NCBI GenBank assembly: GCA_949295905.1
Contig: CASFNA010000005.1
Span: 152,099-216,098 of the forward strand
DNA from: an uncultured Prevotellaceae bacterium
Lineage (GTDB): Bacteria; Bacteroidota; Bacteroidia; Bacteroidales; Bacteroidaceae
Direction: 5' to 3'
DNA: 64,000 nucleotides
The notes under the pieces: generated by a model
Told to the model about the DNA's origin: nothing
Seen by the model: the letters and a program-made list of their open reading frames with translations, nothing else
Databases searched by the model: none
Position numbers and translations under genes: made by a program
Shown here: positions 48,554 to 57,051 of the stretch, piece by piece
Layout: every line of letters begins with the position of its first letter
How positions within the stretch are numbered: the first letter of the stretch is position 1

Positions 48554-50029
48554 TTATTTGTTAATAACCTTTTTGGTCGCTCCGTTGCCGTATTTTATGA
48601 TATATATGCCTTGGGGTAGGGTTTCTACGTCTGTAGTGTTGTGTCTTACTCCATATATGTCAAACACTTGCTTGACTTCGCTTTCCGCAGTGGCAGCAGC
48701 GTTTTCAATTCCGGTACTTTCTTCCAGCTGTTCCATGAGGCCGTCGAGAACGCCTATCCTGTTTTGTATTTTCTCCGTAAGCTCGTCTATTTGTGCTTGC
48801 AGGCTGTTTTTGCATTCGTTGGAATATACGGTTCTGTGCAGTGTCATGCTTTCCTCGAGGCTGTTGCCATATTCAGCCTTCAACGCATCAAAACCGTTGA
48901 CGACATCGTCGAATAGGTGTGGCCTGACTTCCGCCCAAACGTCCATGAACGCCTTAACGAAATCAGGATGTTTGAACAGTTCCGCCCAATAGAAATATTC
49001 AGTCTTGTGTATGGGACTCCATTCTCCCGCTTTTTCGGGGTCTTTGAACACTGAGTCAAAATCCCACAACGGTCCCATTCCCAGTTTTGTGGATGTCGGT
49101 GCAGCCTCGTCAAAGTCGTGTTTGTATATGTACATGTTAGTTCCCAATACATCGTCTGTATTCATTATGTCGTGCGCCAGAATCCACCTTGCAAACATGG
49201 AGAGGTCAATGTATTCGGATATTTCTCCGTTGCCGTCGTAAAGCGCGTCCTCAAACGAGTTGAGATAGTTCTGTATGTTCTGTGTTGTCTTCGCGTCAAC
49301 GTCGTCAGAATCGGGATGTTTGTAAGTGTAACCCAACATGGTCGGTTGGTGGTTTGTCTTGAACGACACATCCTCGTTCCAGTAATAGGCGTCGCTTTCA
49401 ATCAGGTAGCCGCTCTTCTTTATGTCAACCCTCTTGTCACCGCGTTCTATTGCGTCGGTCATGTAGTACATGCCCATGTATTTGCCGTTCATCACAAGGT
49501 TGACGAATGTGTACTCGGGTGTCCATTCCATTTTGACGGTCTTGCTTATAATGAAGCCTAAAACGGTGAGGATGTTGCTTTCCTCGTTGGTGAGTCCTAG
49601 ATTCCATGTGCTTATCCTGAGCAAGTTCCAGTCCTTTTCCTTGTATTCGTCATTGCCACGGCGCAGCATGTCAAATTTCTTTGACAGTTTTATTTTATAC
49701 GGTTTTTGTCCGTTTACGGCGCCGGTGCTGTTTCCTCTGATTTTTATTCTCATTCCTGATTCGTCCTTGACATAGTCGCCTGAATCGTACAAAGTCTCTC
49801 CTTTCAAGGTCATTGTCAGCCTGCCGGGTACATATTCGGCATTAGTTATTCCCGTGCCTACGCATCCTTCAGGGGGATATACCACGTCACATGTTGGGAA
49901 TGCCCCGTTTTCCGTGGTGATTGTTAGAAGTGGGATGTTCGGCCAAGTGGTGGTCTCGTCCGCCCTTGCTTTTGAACCCGCAATACATAAAAGTATTGAT
50001 GAACAAAGGATTAGTTGTTTGATTCCCAT
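48554..50029 (-). CDS. CotH-family protein with type IX-like C-terminal domain
   Basis: 491 residues. Signal peptide MGIKQLILCSSILLCIAGSK, cleaved near ARA. The CotH region covers about 90-400: MRIKIRGNSTGAVNGQKPYK, KDWNLLRI, NLVMNGKYMGMYYMTDAIER, and MGPLWDFDSVF, a kinase-like fold that in Bacillus phosphorylates spore-coat proteins. The last 40 residues (FDIYGVRHNTTDVETLPQGI) fit a type IX sorting domain, so it is probably exported to the surface. No substrate is evident. It sits just after the exopolysaccharide locus but on the other strand, with its own terminator. Confidence 0.88.
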   Translation of the reverse strand: MGIKQLILCSSILLCIAGSKARADETTTWPNIPLLTITTENGAFPTCDVVYPPEGCVGTGITNAEYVPGRLTMTLKGETLYDSGDYVKDESGMRIKIRGNSTGAVNGQKPYKIKLSKKFDMLRRGNDEYKEKDWNLLRISTWNLGLTNEESNILTVLGFIISKTVKMEWTPEYTFVNLVMNGKYMGMYYMTDAIERGDKRVDIKKSGYLIESDAYYWNEDVSFKTNHQPTMLGYTYKHPDSDDVDAKTTQNIQNYLNSFEDALYDGNGEISEYIDLSMFARWILAHDIMNTDDVLGTNMYIYKHDFDEAAPTSTKLGMGPLWDFDSVFKDPEKAGEWSPIHKTEYFYWAELFKHPDFVKAFMDVWAEVRPHLFDDVVNGFDALKAEYGNSLEESMTLHRTVYSNECKNSLQAQIDELTEKIQNRIGVLDGLMEQLEESTGIENAAATAESEVKQVFDIYGVRHNTTDVETLPQGIYIIKYGNGATKKVINK

Positions 50030-50202
50030 GATTTTTATATTTTAATTGTGATATTTGCTGGTGTTATAAGGCCTTTCGGCATGTCAACGTTTCTGTCCGT
50101 CTCTTTTTATTGTATTTAATTGTTTTTTTGTCGGTTGTTCTGAATACCGTCTCTATTTAGTTTTTTGCTGTTGCTTGGCAAGAAGGTTGTATTTATGTGA
50201 CG

Positions 50203-50247
50203 AAACAAGCGGAAACCCTTTGTCTTCATCAGGATTTCCGCTTGTTT
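50203..50247. terminator. Hairpin downstream of tRNA-His
   Basis: AAACAAGCGGAAA (50203-50215) pairs exactly with TTTCCGCTTGTTT (50235-50247), 19-base loop. There is no strong T-run, so termination is likely but not certain. Confidence 0.55.
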
Positions 50248-50254
50248 GTTTCCG

Positions 50255-50329
50255 GGTGGAGGGTGGGGCTCGAACCCACGACATTCAGAACCACAATCTG
50301 ACGCTCTAACCAACTGAACTACATCCACC
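50255..50329 (-). tRNA. tRNA-His (anticodon GTG)
   Basis: 75 bases including the extra 5' G (G-1) opposite C73, the histidine identity pair. D stem GTTC/GAGC, anticodon stem TCAGA/TCTGA with loop TTGTGGT holding GTG, and T arm GTGGG-TTCGAGC-CCCAC all fold. The acceptor stem GTGGATG/CCTCCAC has one mismatch, T6 against C67. CCA is not encoded. It lies between secG and the CotH gene. Confidence 0.95.
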
Positions 50330-50420
50330 GTGTTAGAAAGTGCTTCCCTAGGAAAGCGAGTGCAAAGGTACGGGATTTATTTGAATTAACCAAACAAATC
50401 CCGTATTTTTTTCTTTTTAC

Positions 50421-50813
50421 TTAGTTCGCAGGTGTTTTTGGTGCCTGTGGAGCAGCTTGCTTGGCTGCGTCGTCGGCCTGTGCGGGAGCAGCCTGTTTGG
50501 TCTGGCTCGCGCCAAATCCGGGCAAGTTGTTCGGGTTTGTCTGCGGTTGCTCTGTAGCGTTGCGTTCGATTACGCTTTCAGTGTCGGAGGCTTTCGGAGC
50601 CACGTATGCGCAGATAACGCTGAGTACAACCATTGCCACTGCAAGTCCCCATGTGGTCTTCTCGATTACGTCGGTAGTCTTGCGGACACCCATTATCTGG
50701 TTTGAAGATGAGAAGTTGGAGGCCAGTCCTCCGCCCTTGGATTCCTGTATCAGCACAATTCCTATCATGAGCAGTGCTGCCAGGACGATTAAGATTACGA
50801 ATAATGTGTACAT
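50421..50813 (-). CDS. secG: Preprotein translocase subunit SecG
   Basis: 130 residues. Two transmembrane helices (about 1-20 and 52-72) flank the SecG signature IVLIQESKGGGLASNFSSSN. It assists SecYEG in protein export at the inner membrane. The C-terminus is extended by about 55 residues of Ala/Gln/Pro-rich low complexity, longer than in E. coli but usual in Bacteroidales. It follows the TPR gene after 4 bases. Confidence 0.95.
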   Translation of the reverse strand: MYTLFVILIVLAALLMIGIVLIQESKGGGLASNFSSSNQIMGVRKTTDVIEKTTWGLAVAMVVLSVICAYVAPKASDTESVIERNATEQPQTNPNNLPGFGASQTKQAAPAQADDAAKQAAPQAPKTPAN

Positions 50814-50817
50814 TGTT

Positions 50818-51576
50818 TTATTTATATTTATTATTTATTATCAGTTTTTCCAAGAACCGAATTTGATCTGCAAAGTAAGCATTTTTTTTTGGATAATTCA
50901 AATTTAAACGCTTAATTATTTCCAATGCCTTTGAATATCGTCCCTGCCTTATGTATATTTGAGCCAAAGTCTCGGTAAAATATTTCTCGTCGCCCTCTTT
51001 CTTGTCGTTGTTTTCTATTTCGGGCGTATATTCGGGCTCGTCCTTCAGCTCTATTTTTCCGCTGTCGTTGTTGATGAAGTTGTCTATTAGGTCTTGTCCG
51101 CGCATGGCAGGGCTGTCGTCGTCAAGTCCGCCTTCGGTCTCAAGCAGGTATGACACGTAGTCTATCGCGGCGTCGGCAGGTGTGGGCTTGCGTTTCTTGC
51201 GCCCGTCATTCGTGGCGGCGTTGTTGTCTGTGTCGGCAGGAATGGAGTCAAGGAAGCGGTCGATTAGCGATATGGTGCGGCTCGTCCCGCCGTTTTCGGT
51301 GGTTTCCGCCTTTGTCTCGTCTTTCGGCTTTTCCGGCTGTCGTAGTCTGTAGTGTGCGGATTCTACGAGGTTGAACATGACTTCGCGGTCGGCTACATAC
51401 ACTGCCGAGCGGCGCAGTTCCTCGTCGAACGAAGGGTCGTGCAGCAGGTAAAGGTTTTGCAGCAGGAGCAGCCGCGCCGTTTGGAAATACGGATACAGGG
51501 CAAGGAGGGAACGCAGGTCGTACAGCGTTTCCTTGTCCATCAGTTCGGGGTGTCTTATCAGTTGCTCCAAATCCAT
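50818..51576 (-). CDS. TPR-containing protein of the lptE-secG cluster
   Basis: 252 residues from ATG 51576; a GTG two codons earlier is possible. The N-terminal third is helical (LYDLRSLLALYPYFQTARLL), the middle is a charged, probably disordered linker with KKRKPTPADAAIDYVSYLL, and the end holds one TPR-like pair (TETLAQIYIRQGRYSKALEI). No signal peptide, so cytoplasmic. Conserved next to lptE and secG in Bacteroidales as far as I recall, but its role is not known. Confidence 0.82.
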   Translation of the reverse strand: MDLEQLIRHPELMDKETLYDLRSLLALYPYFQTARLLLLQNLYLLHDPSFDEELRRSAVYVADREVMFNLVESAHYRLRQPEKPKDETKAETTENGGTSRTISLIDRFLDSIPADTDNNAATNDGRKKRKPTPADAAIDYVSYLLETEGGLDDDSPAMRGQDLIDNFINNDSGKIELKDEPEYTPEIENNDKKEGDEKYFTETLAQIYIRQGRYSKALEIIKRLNLNYPKKNAYFADQIRFLEKLIINNKYK

Positions 51577-51588
51577 TGGCACGACGTT

Positions 51589-52122
51589 TTACCAGTTGGC
51601 CACTGTTGCGTTGAATATCTGGTCGGTAAGGTCCTCAACCATCTGCGTTACAAGCTCTTCCTGTACGGATGTGAACGACTGTGTGGTCTCAAACGAGGCT
51701 GTAGCCGTGAACTGGCGCTCGAAGTCTTCGTTGTGGTTGGCGTTGTTGGTGAACCTCACGTTGACGGTCATCGACAGTTCGGCCTGTGCCGAAGTTCCCT
51801 CTGAAGTAACGGCCTTGTTGCGTTGCGAGTATTGTGTTATCTCGCCTTCTATCTTCATGTCGCCGTTGCGTCTCACCTGGATGAGGCGTGTATGGTTGGC
51901 GAAAATGTCTTTCAGCTGGTTGTTGAATATGCTCCCCATGGGGGCCCATACGTAGCTTGAACGTATCGGGAAGTCGGCTATCTCGATGGTCTTGGTTTTG
52001 GAATAGTCGATGCTTGCGCCGTTGAACTTGTACGACACGGTGCATGATACCAACACCGCCGCCAATGCCAGCACCGCCGTAATGTATTTAACGCGCGGCA
52101 TCCTTTTATTTGTCAAGTCCAT
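51589..52122 (-). CDS. lptE: LptE-like lipopolysaccharide assembly lipoprotein
   Basis: 177 residues from ATG 52122 (or ATG 52101). The lipobox LVSC puts the lipid on Cys27. The mature part starts SYKFNGASIDYSKTKTIEIA and matches the Bacteroidota LptE family, which plugs the LptD barrel in the outer membrane. It overlaps the end of the sigma-54 activator gene by 17 bases and is followed 12 bases later by the TPR gene. Confidence 0.9.
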   Translation of the reverse strand: MDLTNKRMPRVKYITAVLALAAVLVSCTVSYKFNGASIDYSKTKTIEIADFPIRSSYVWAPMGSIFNNQLKDIFANHTRLIQVRRNGDMKIEGEITQYSQRNKAVTSEGTSAQAELSMTVNVRFTNNANHNEDFERQFTATASFETTQSFTSVQEELVTQMVEDLTDQIFNATVANW

Positions 52123-53335
52123 ATTGCTTTATTCTTCTGTAAAGGGTGCGGTCTGATATGCCCAGCTCCTTGGCCGCTTTCTTGCGGTTGCCGCCGTTGC
52201 GCTCGAGCGCCTTCTCCACCATCTGGCGGCCCAGGTCTTCGAGGTTGAGGCTCTCGGGCTCTGATATTTCCTCGGCCACGGCGTCCAGCACGGCCTGCTC
52301 CTGACGCACGCCTGTGTCTACGCTGCCTGTCATGCCCGATATGACCGACGGCAAATCAGTCCGTGATGCGCCCTGCTGCACATCGCGCCCGATGTCAATC
52401 TGCTTGCGCAGGCTGTTCAGCTCGCTGCGCAGGTCGCTTACGTTGCGGCGCAGTTCGTACAGTATCTTGTAAAGTATCTCGCGCTCGCTTTCAAACGAGT
52501 GGCCGCCCGTGGCGGAGCTCATCGTTGCAAGTTGCGTGCTCTCGGCGTCATCGGGTATAAACTTGTGTATCGTAGCGCCGTCTATAACGCGCTCTTCGCT
52601 CAGCACCGACATCTGCTCGGTGATGTTCTTCAGCTGCCTAACGTTGCCCGGCCACTTGTATTTCAGCATCACGGCCTTGGCCTCGTCGGTAAGCGTAATC
52701 TTCGGCAGGCGGTACTTCTCGGCCATCTGCATGGCGAACAGGCGGAACAGCAGCAGTATGTCCTCGCCGCGGTCGCGCAGCGGGGGCATCTGTATGGGAA
52801 TGGTGTTCAGGCGGTAATACAAGTCCTCGCGGAAGCGGCCTTCGCTTATCGCCTTGCGCATGTTGACGTTGGTGGCGGCCACTATGCGCACGTCGGTCTT
52901 CATTATGCGCTGTCCGCCGACGCGGATATATTCGCCCGTCTCAAGCACACGCAGCAGGCGCGCCTGTGTGGCGAGCGGCAGCTCGCCCACCTCGTCAAGG
53001 AAGATTGTGCCCTTGTCGGCCACGCCGAAGTAGCCCTCGCTTTCGCCTATCGCACCAGTGAACGAGCCTTTCTCGTGGCCGAAGAGCTCGCTGTCAATCG
53101 TTCCCTCGGGTATCGAACCGCAGTTTATGGCAAAATACTTCTCACGCCGGCGCGGCGAATTGTCGTGTATGATGCGCGGGACAATCTCCTTGCCCACACC
53201 GCTCTCACCCACGACGAGCACCGACAAGTCTGTCGGCGCCACCTGCATGGCCACGTCGATGGCGCGGTTTAGCCCTGGGCAGTTGCCCACTATGTTGTAC
53301 CGCTGTTTTACCTTTTGCAGTTCTGTAGTGTTCAT
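52106..53335 (-). CDS. Sigma-54-dependent transcriptional activator without N-terminal sensor
   Basis: 409 residues. The AAA+ domain begins almost at residue 15: Walker A GESGVGKE at 43-50, sigma-54 contact loop GSFTGA at 90-95 (usually GAFTGA), Walker B IFLDEV at 111-116, arginine finger region FREDLYYRLN. A coiled segment (about 280-320) and a Fis-type HTH at 365-409 (NRKKAAKELGISDRTLYRRI) follow. There is no receiver, GAF or PAS domain, so activity must be controlled by another means. First gene of the lptE-TPR-secG cluster. Start ATG 53335 lies very close to its promoter. Confidence 0.93.
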   Translation of the reverse strand: MNTTELQKVKQRYNIVGNCPGLNRAIDVAMQVAPTDLSVLVVGESGVGKEIVPRIIHDNSPRRREKYFAINCGSIPEGTIDSELFGHEKGSFTGAIGESEGYFGVADKGTIFLDEVGELPLATQARLLRVLETGEYIRVGGQRIMKTDVRIVAATNVNMRKAISEGRFREDLYYRLNTIPIQMPPLRDRGEDILLLFRLFAMQMAEKYRLPKITLTDEAKAVMLKYKWPGNVRQLKNITEQMSVLSEERVIDGATIHKFIPDDAESTQLATMSSATGGHSFESEREILYKILYELRRNVSDLRSELNSLRKQIDIGRDVQQGASRTDLPSVISGMTGSVDTGVRQEQAVLDAVAEEISEPESLNLEDLGRQMVEKALERNGGNRKKAAKELGISDRTLYRRIKQYGLDK

Positions 53336-53343
53336 TTAGCTGA

Positions 53344-53351
53344 CAAAATTA
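53344..53351 (-). promoter_or_regulatory. -7 box TAATTTTG close to the sigma-54 activator start
   Basis: Minus strand; only eight bases separate the box from ATG 53335, so the leader is a few bases at most. Confidence 0.55.
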
Positions 53352-53552
53352 CGCATTTTATTTGAATTACCGCCACCGACGGCTGTAAAATTGTATTTTT
53401 TCACACATACGCGCACCATACACGGCCATGCCGGTGCACAGCAAAGCCCTTGGTATGAGACAACAACACCGGCCAACATAATACACGCAACAGCATGGTT
53501 GTCATTATGGCAGGCTCAAATATGAAAATTCAAATAATAAAAAGCGCGTTGC

Positions 53553-53633
53553 AAAAGGCCGTAAACCGCCTTCCAAAACACGGCCGTTTACGAGGCAATA
53601 TGCCATCTTTTACAACGCCGTTCACGGCCTTTC
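53553..53633. repeat. Four-unit 22-bp-period array (copy 10, diverged)
   Basis: Units AAAAGGCCGTAAACC, AAAACACGGCCGTTT, AATATGCCATCTTTT, CGTTCACGGCCTTTC; spacers gccttcc, acgaggc, acaacgc. All four have drifted but the 22-bp spacing is exact. Confidence 0.82.
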
Positions 53634-53758
53634 ACAATGCGCTCAAAAACATGTTTGCATATGGTTTGTGCTCTACAATGTCACAATGCAGTGCAACTTC
53701 CTGTCTGTCAGGAGGTTGGTTTGTGACATTGTAAAATTAAAAGGTTGAATGGAAACGT

Positions 53759-54760
53759 TCATTGCCCGTTGTCGGCCTTGCGCTCAAACTTTATCAGCAG
53801 CAAGCCGATGGCCGTCCATATAAGTTCGCGCAGGCGGACTATGAGAGCAACAAATATGCCTGCGCTGGCCGTCAGCGACAGACCGGCGGCCGACATGACG
53901 AAGCCTCCCTCGCGGCCGCCGAGCTGGAGGGGCAGGAAGAACAGCAGGTTGGCAAACAGGCTGGTGAAGGCGAGTATGAGCACGCACTGGGCGAACGTTG
54001 CACTGGTTCCCGGCAGGACGAACAGCACGAACATTATCTCGAATGCAGAGCAGAAGCGGCAAGCCAGTTCGAGCAATACGGCAGAAACGAACGTCTTGGG
54101 ATTCTGACCGTGCAGGGCTGCTATCTGGCGGTCGATAGAGTCAAGCTGCTCTTTGTGCTTTTCAACGAAGCCACGCGCCCACCGCTTCAGTCCCGGCACA
54201 TGGCGTGCAAAGCGCATCAGCCTGACGGCCATGCCCTTGCGGTAACCTTTGAGGAAGAACCACACGCCCAACGTGCAGAACGCCCCGGCAGCGGCAAGCA
54301 GTGTGCCGACGAAAACGTTGAGCGGCTGCGTGAACAGGTAAATTATGATGGATAGCAGCCAGAATATGAAATGGCTGAAGATGTGGGTCATGGCATAGAG
54401 GATTACCGACGACGTGGCGCGCTCCGTCCCTATCTTCGGCTTCAATGCCATGATGCGGTAAGGCTCGCCGCCCATCAGTCCGCATGGCGTTGCGTAGTTC
54501 AATGCAAAGCCCGACACTGTAATCTTGTAGAGCCAGAAGAAGTTTATGTTGTCTTTCCCCCTTGAGCCGCTTCGTATTATTATGTACCATGTGGCCGTGT
54601 TGAATACGTACAGCAGCGCCCACAACGCCAGCACGGCGAAGAACCAATAACCGGTGCTCCTTAGTCCGGCAAACACCTCGCGGTAGTCAAGCTGGGTGAG
54701 CATGACGGCGAGTACCGCCGCACCAAACAGGAAAAACAGGTTTTGGTACTTCTTCTTCAT
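53759..54760 (-). CDS. Lysylphosphatidylglycerol synthase-like membrane domain protein
   Basis: 333 residues, eight or so transmembrane segments, matching the membrane part of MprF/AglD (UPF0104) proteins: YWFFAVLALWALLYVFNTAT, NYATPCGLMGGEPYR, and a C-terminal PLQLGGREGGFV. The soluble lysyl-transfer domain is absent. Stand-alone versions are thought to flip or transport lipid-linked substrates; the substrate is unknown. Follows pdxA on the same strand with a word-repeat hairpin between. Confidence 0.85.
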   Translation of the reverse strand: MKKKYQNLFFLFGAAVLAVMLTQLDYREVFAGLRSTGYWFFAVLALWALLYVFNTATWYIIIRSGSRGKDNINFFWLYKITVSGFALNYATPCGLMGGEPYRIMALKPKIGTERATSSVILYAMTHIFSHFIFWLLSIIIYLFTQPLNVFVGTLLAAAGAFCTLGVWFFLKGYRKGMAVRLMRFARHVPGLKRWARGFVEKHKEQLDSIDRQIAALHGQNPKTFVSAVLLELACRFCSAFEIMFVLFVLPGTSATFAQCVLILAFTSLFANLLFFLPLQLGGREGGFVMSAAGLSLTASAGIFVALIVRLRELIWTAIGLLLIKFERKADNGQ

Positions 54761-54780
54761 AATCCCTGGTGTATAATAAA

Positions 54781-54901
54781 AATTAAGAGTTAAGAATTAA
54801 GAATCGAAAGTCGGGCCAAGCTAATCAAAAAAAGTCTTGCGTATAGCCAACCAAAATATCTATATTAATTCTTAACTCTTAACTCTTAGTTCTTAATTCT
54901 T
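54781..54901. repeat. Word-repeat hairpin between pdxA and the membrane protein gene
   Basis: Left arm AATTAAGAGTTAAGAATTAA (54781-54800) and a longer right arm of AATTCTTAACTC words (54863-54901), imperfectly paired. The right arm contains the pdxA stop region. Confidence 0.65.
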
Positions 54902-55996
54902 CTCGTTTTTCTTGGGTACGTTGAACCTTGTCTTTTCGCTGTCGTCACGTTTTTCATGATACAACTTGCCAAGTGGACGGGTCAGAGGCTCATCGTACTC
55001 GGCGCGGTTGCGGAATACGTCAATGGCAAGGTATACGGCCTGGCGGAACGAACTTTCGTCGGCCATGTTCTTTCCTGCTATTTCGTAGGCTGTACCGTGG
55101 TCGGGCGACGTGCGCACAAGTGGCAGGCCTGCGGTGAAGTTGACGCCGTCGCCGCGGTCGAGGGCTTTGAACGGAGCAAGTCCCTGGTCGTGGTACATGG
55201 CGAGCACACCGTCAAACGACTCGTAAGAGCCGCGTGCGAAGAAGCCGTCGGCTGCATACGGACCGAATGCGTACACTCCGCTGTCTGACAGTTCCTTGAT
55301 AGCCGGTGCTATTACATCCTGCTCTTCCTTGCCGAGCAGGCCGTCATCACCGGCGTGAGGATTGAGTGCAAGCACTGCGATGCGGGGATTGGATATGCGG
55401 AAGTCACGCTTCAGCGAAGCGTTGAATATCCTTGCTTTCTCGACTATGCGCTCCTTGGTTATTGCCTGTGGCACGTCTTTCAGCGGCAAATGGGTTGTGA
55501 CGAGGGCTACGCGCATCATGTCGTTGAGCAGTATCATGAGCGACTTTCCTCCGTCGCCTATGCGTTGTTCAAGGTATTCCGTGTGTCCGCAGAAATTGAA
55601 TCCTTCACCTTGTATGTTGTTTTTGTTTATCGGTGCGGTAACGAGCACGTCGAGCAACCCCTTCTTGTAGTCCTCTACAGCGCGTTCGAGCGCATCTAGA
55701 GCTGCCGTTCCGGCTTCCTTTGACGGGCTGCCCAGCTCCACCTTGACTTCCTGTTCGAACGTTGTTAGCAGGTTCAGCTTGCCGGGATGGGCATCCTCAG
55801 CCGAATTGATGATTGTGAAGTTTGCCTGTACGCCCAATGCGTTGCGGTGGTATGCTGCTACTTTGGGCGAGCCGTAGATTATAGGGGTGCACAGCTCAAG
55901 CATGGCCGGTACCGCAAATGTCTTGAATATAATCTCGTATCCTATGCCGTTGGTGTCTCCGTGGGTTATGGCCACCCTTATTTTCCTGTCTTCCAT
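54893..55996 (-). CDS. pdxA: 4-hydroxythreonine-4-phosphate dehydrogenase
   Basis: 367 residues. N-terminal RVAITHGDTNGIGYEIIFKT; FCGHTEYLEQRIG with a substrate His; VTTHLPLKDVPQAIT; then LNPHAGDDGLLGKEE with a metal His, and MYHDQGLAPFKAL with another, followed by FTAGLPLVRTSPDHGTAYEI. It oxidises 4-phosphohydroxythreonine with NAD in pyridoxal phosphate synthesis. About 35 residues longer than E. coli PdxA, with a charged Lys/Glu tail. It lies 89 bases after the DUF4837 gene. Confidence 0.95.
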   Translation of the reverse strand: MEDRKIRVAITHGDTNGIGYEIIFKTFAVPAMLELCTPIIYGSPKVAAYHRNALGVQANFTIINSAEDAHPGKLNLLTTFEQEVKVELGSPSKEAGTAALDALERAVEDYKKGLLDVLVTAPINKNNIQGEGFNFCGHTEYLEQRIGDGGKSLMILLNDMMRVALVTTHLPLKDVPQAITKERIVEKARIFNASLKRDFRISNPRIAVLALNPHAGDDGLLGKEEQDVIAPAIKELSDSGVYAFGPYAADGFFARGSYESFDGVLAMYHDQGLAPFKALDRGDGVNFTAGLPLVRTSPDHGTAYEIAGKNMADESSFRQAVYLAIDVFRNRAEYDEPLTRPLGKLYHEKRDDSEKTRFNVPKKNEKN

Positions 55997-56085
55997 AATG
56001 AGTTGTTGTTATGTTATTCGGTTCAAGAGCCTTATGGCGTTAAGGAAGCAGCCCTAACCCTGCGCACTCTTGATTTATATTTTTA

Positions 56086-57051
56086 TTAATCTTTGATTTT
56101 CAAGGTGTACAACGCCGCCTCTGCCTGCCTTATAAGGTTGCGTTTCTTCGTCTCCGGCGCGTAAACAAAAGCTTCAGCCACGATGATGCGTCCCATTGTG
56201 CTGTCTACTGCCGAGTGGGCTACGAACGGACCGCCCATCGCGTCGCCATGCATCTCCCACAGCCCGCGGCTTATCATCAGCGTGCGCCCCTTCTCGTTAG
56301 CCTTTACAAAACTTACGCTGCCTTTTACGGTCTGCATGTACATGCCCGGGCGTTCGCCAGGTATGCCGCGCCTCATCACGCTGTCCCTTGCGGCCAAGGC
56401 TCTTGTCGGCACAAGGCTGTCGCCGGGATATGAGTATACACAGATGTTTTGCATTCCGCTTGGTGTGTTGTTGGAGAACCAGATGAAGCCGTCGGCTTTC
56501 TTGCTGTATTTCATATCGGCAGGTATCTTCATCGCGCATCCGAACATGTCTTCCAACGTGGCCGAAGCCTTGGCGTTGCCGCTTTCGGCCAGTCGTGCAA
56601 TTTCGTTATTCATTTCGGCACGCGTAAACAACGAGGCCAATTGACGGCTTGTTTGCGGCAGGCTCTTGGTTAGGGCAGTGCCGGACGGCGCGTTTACGTA
56701 GGCTACCATTTGCGGCCTTGCCCAGACATTCTTTTCGTATCTCACCCTTACAGTCGTGAACACGCTTGGATTTATGGTGACAATGACTATGTTGCGTGCT
56801 AACTTGGCCGCCTGGTTGAAGTGCAGGCTGTCAGTCAGAGAGACATCAAACATTGGTTCGGCCTGCGGCAGTCCGGCGGCATCTTGCGACAGCACGCTGT
56901 CAAGCGAACGCGCATGTTCCTTGTTTTGTGCTACTACGAGCACCTCATATGGTCTGCCGCCGCTCTTCGGGAGCATCGATACTTGTCCGTCGCAAGCGCA
57001 GAAAATGGCGACAAGCCCTGTCAGCACGCACGCCGCGAGCTTTGCCGTCAT
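56086..57051 (-). CDS. DUF4837-family lipoprotein
   Basis: 321 residues. N-terminal signal ending FCAC gives an acylated Cys at about 20. The mature protein begins LPKSGGRPYEVLVVA, the hallmark of DUF4837, and continues with RYEKNVWARPQMVAYVNAPS, conserved in the family. No biochemical role known. It overlaps the rlmN stop by 4 bases and precedes pdxA, an arrangement I recognise in Bacteroidales. Confidence 0.88.
   Translation of the reverse strand: MTAKLAACVLTGLVAIFCACDGQVSMLPKSGGRPYEVLVVAQNKEHARSLDSVLSQDAAGLPQAEPMFDVSLTDSLHFNQAAKLARNIVIVTINPSVFTTVRVRYEKNVWARPQMVAYVNAPSGTALTKSLPQTSRQLASLFTRAEMNNEIARLAESGNAKASATLEDMFGCAMKIPADMKYSKKADGFIWFSNNTPSGMQNICVYSYPGDSLVPTRALAARDSVMRRGIPGERPGMYMQTVKGSVSFVKANEKGRTLMISRGLWEMHGDAMGGPFVAHSAVDSTMGRIIVAEAFVYAPETKKRNLIRQAEAALYTLKIKD

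Larger units (their letters stand above)
53336..53758. other. Intergenic region with array copy 10 and a hairpin
   Basis: Between the sigma-54 activator start and the end of the leftward membrane protein gene. Besides the repeat array, a 13-bp inverted repeat TACAATGTCACAA/TTGTGACATTGTA (53674-53686 and 53721-53733) probably terminates the membrane protein gene. Confidence 0.6.
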
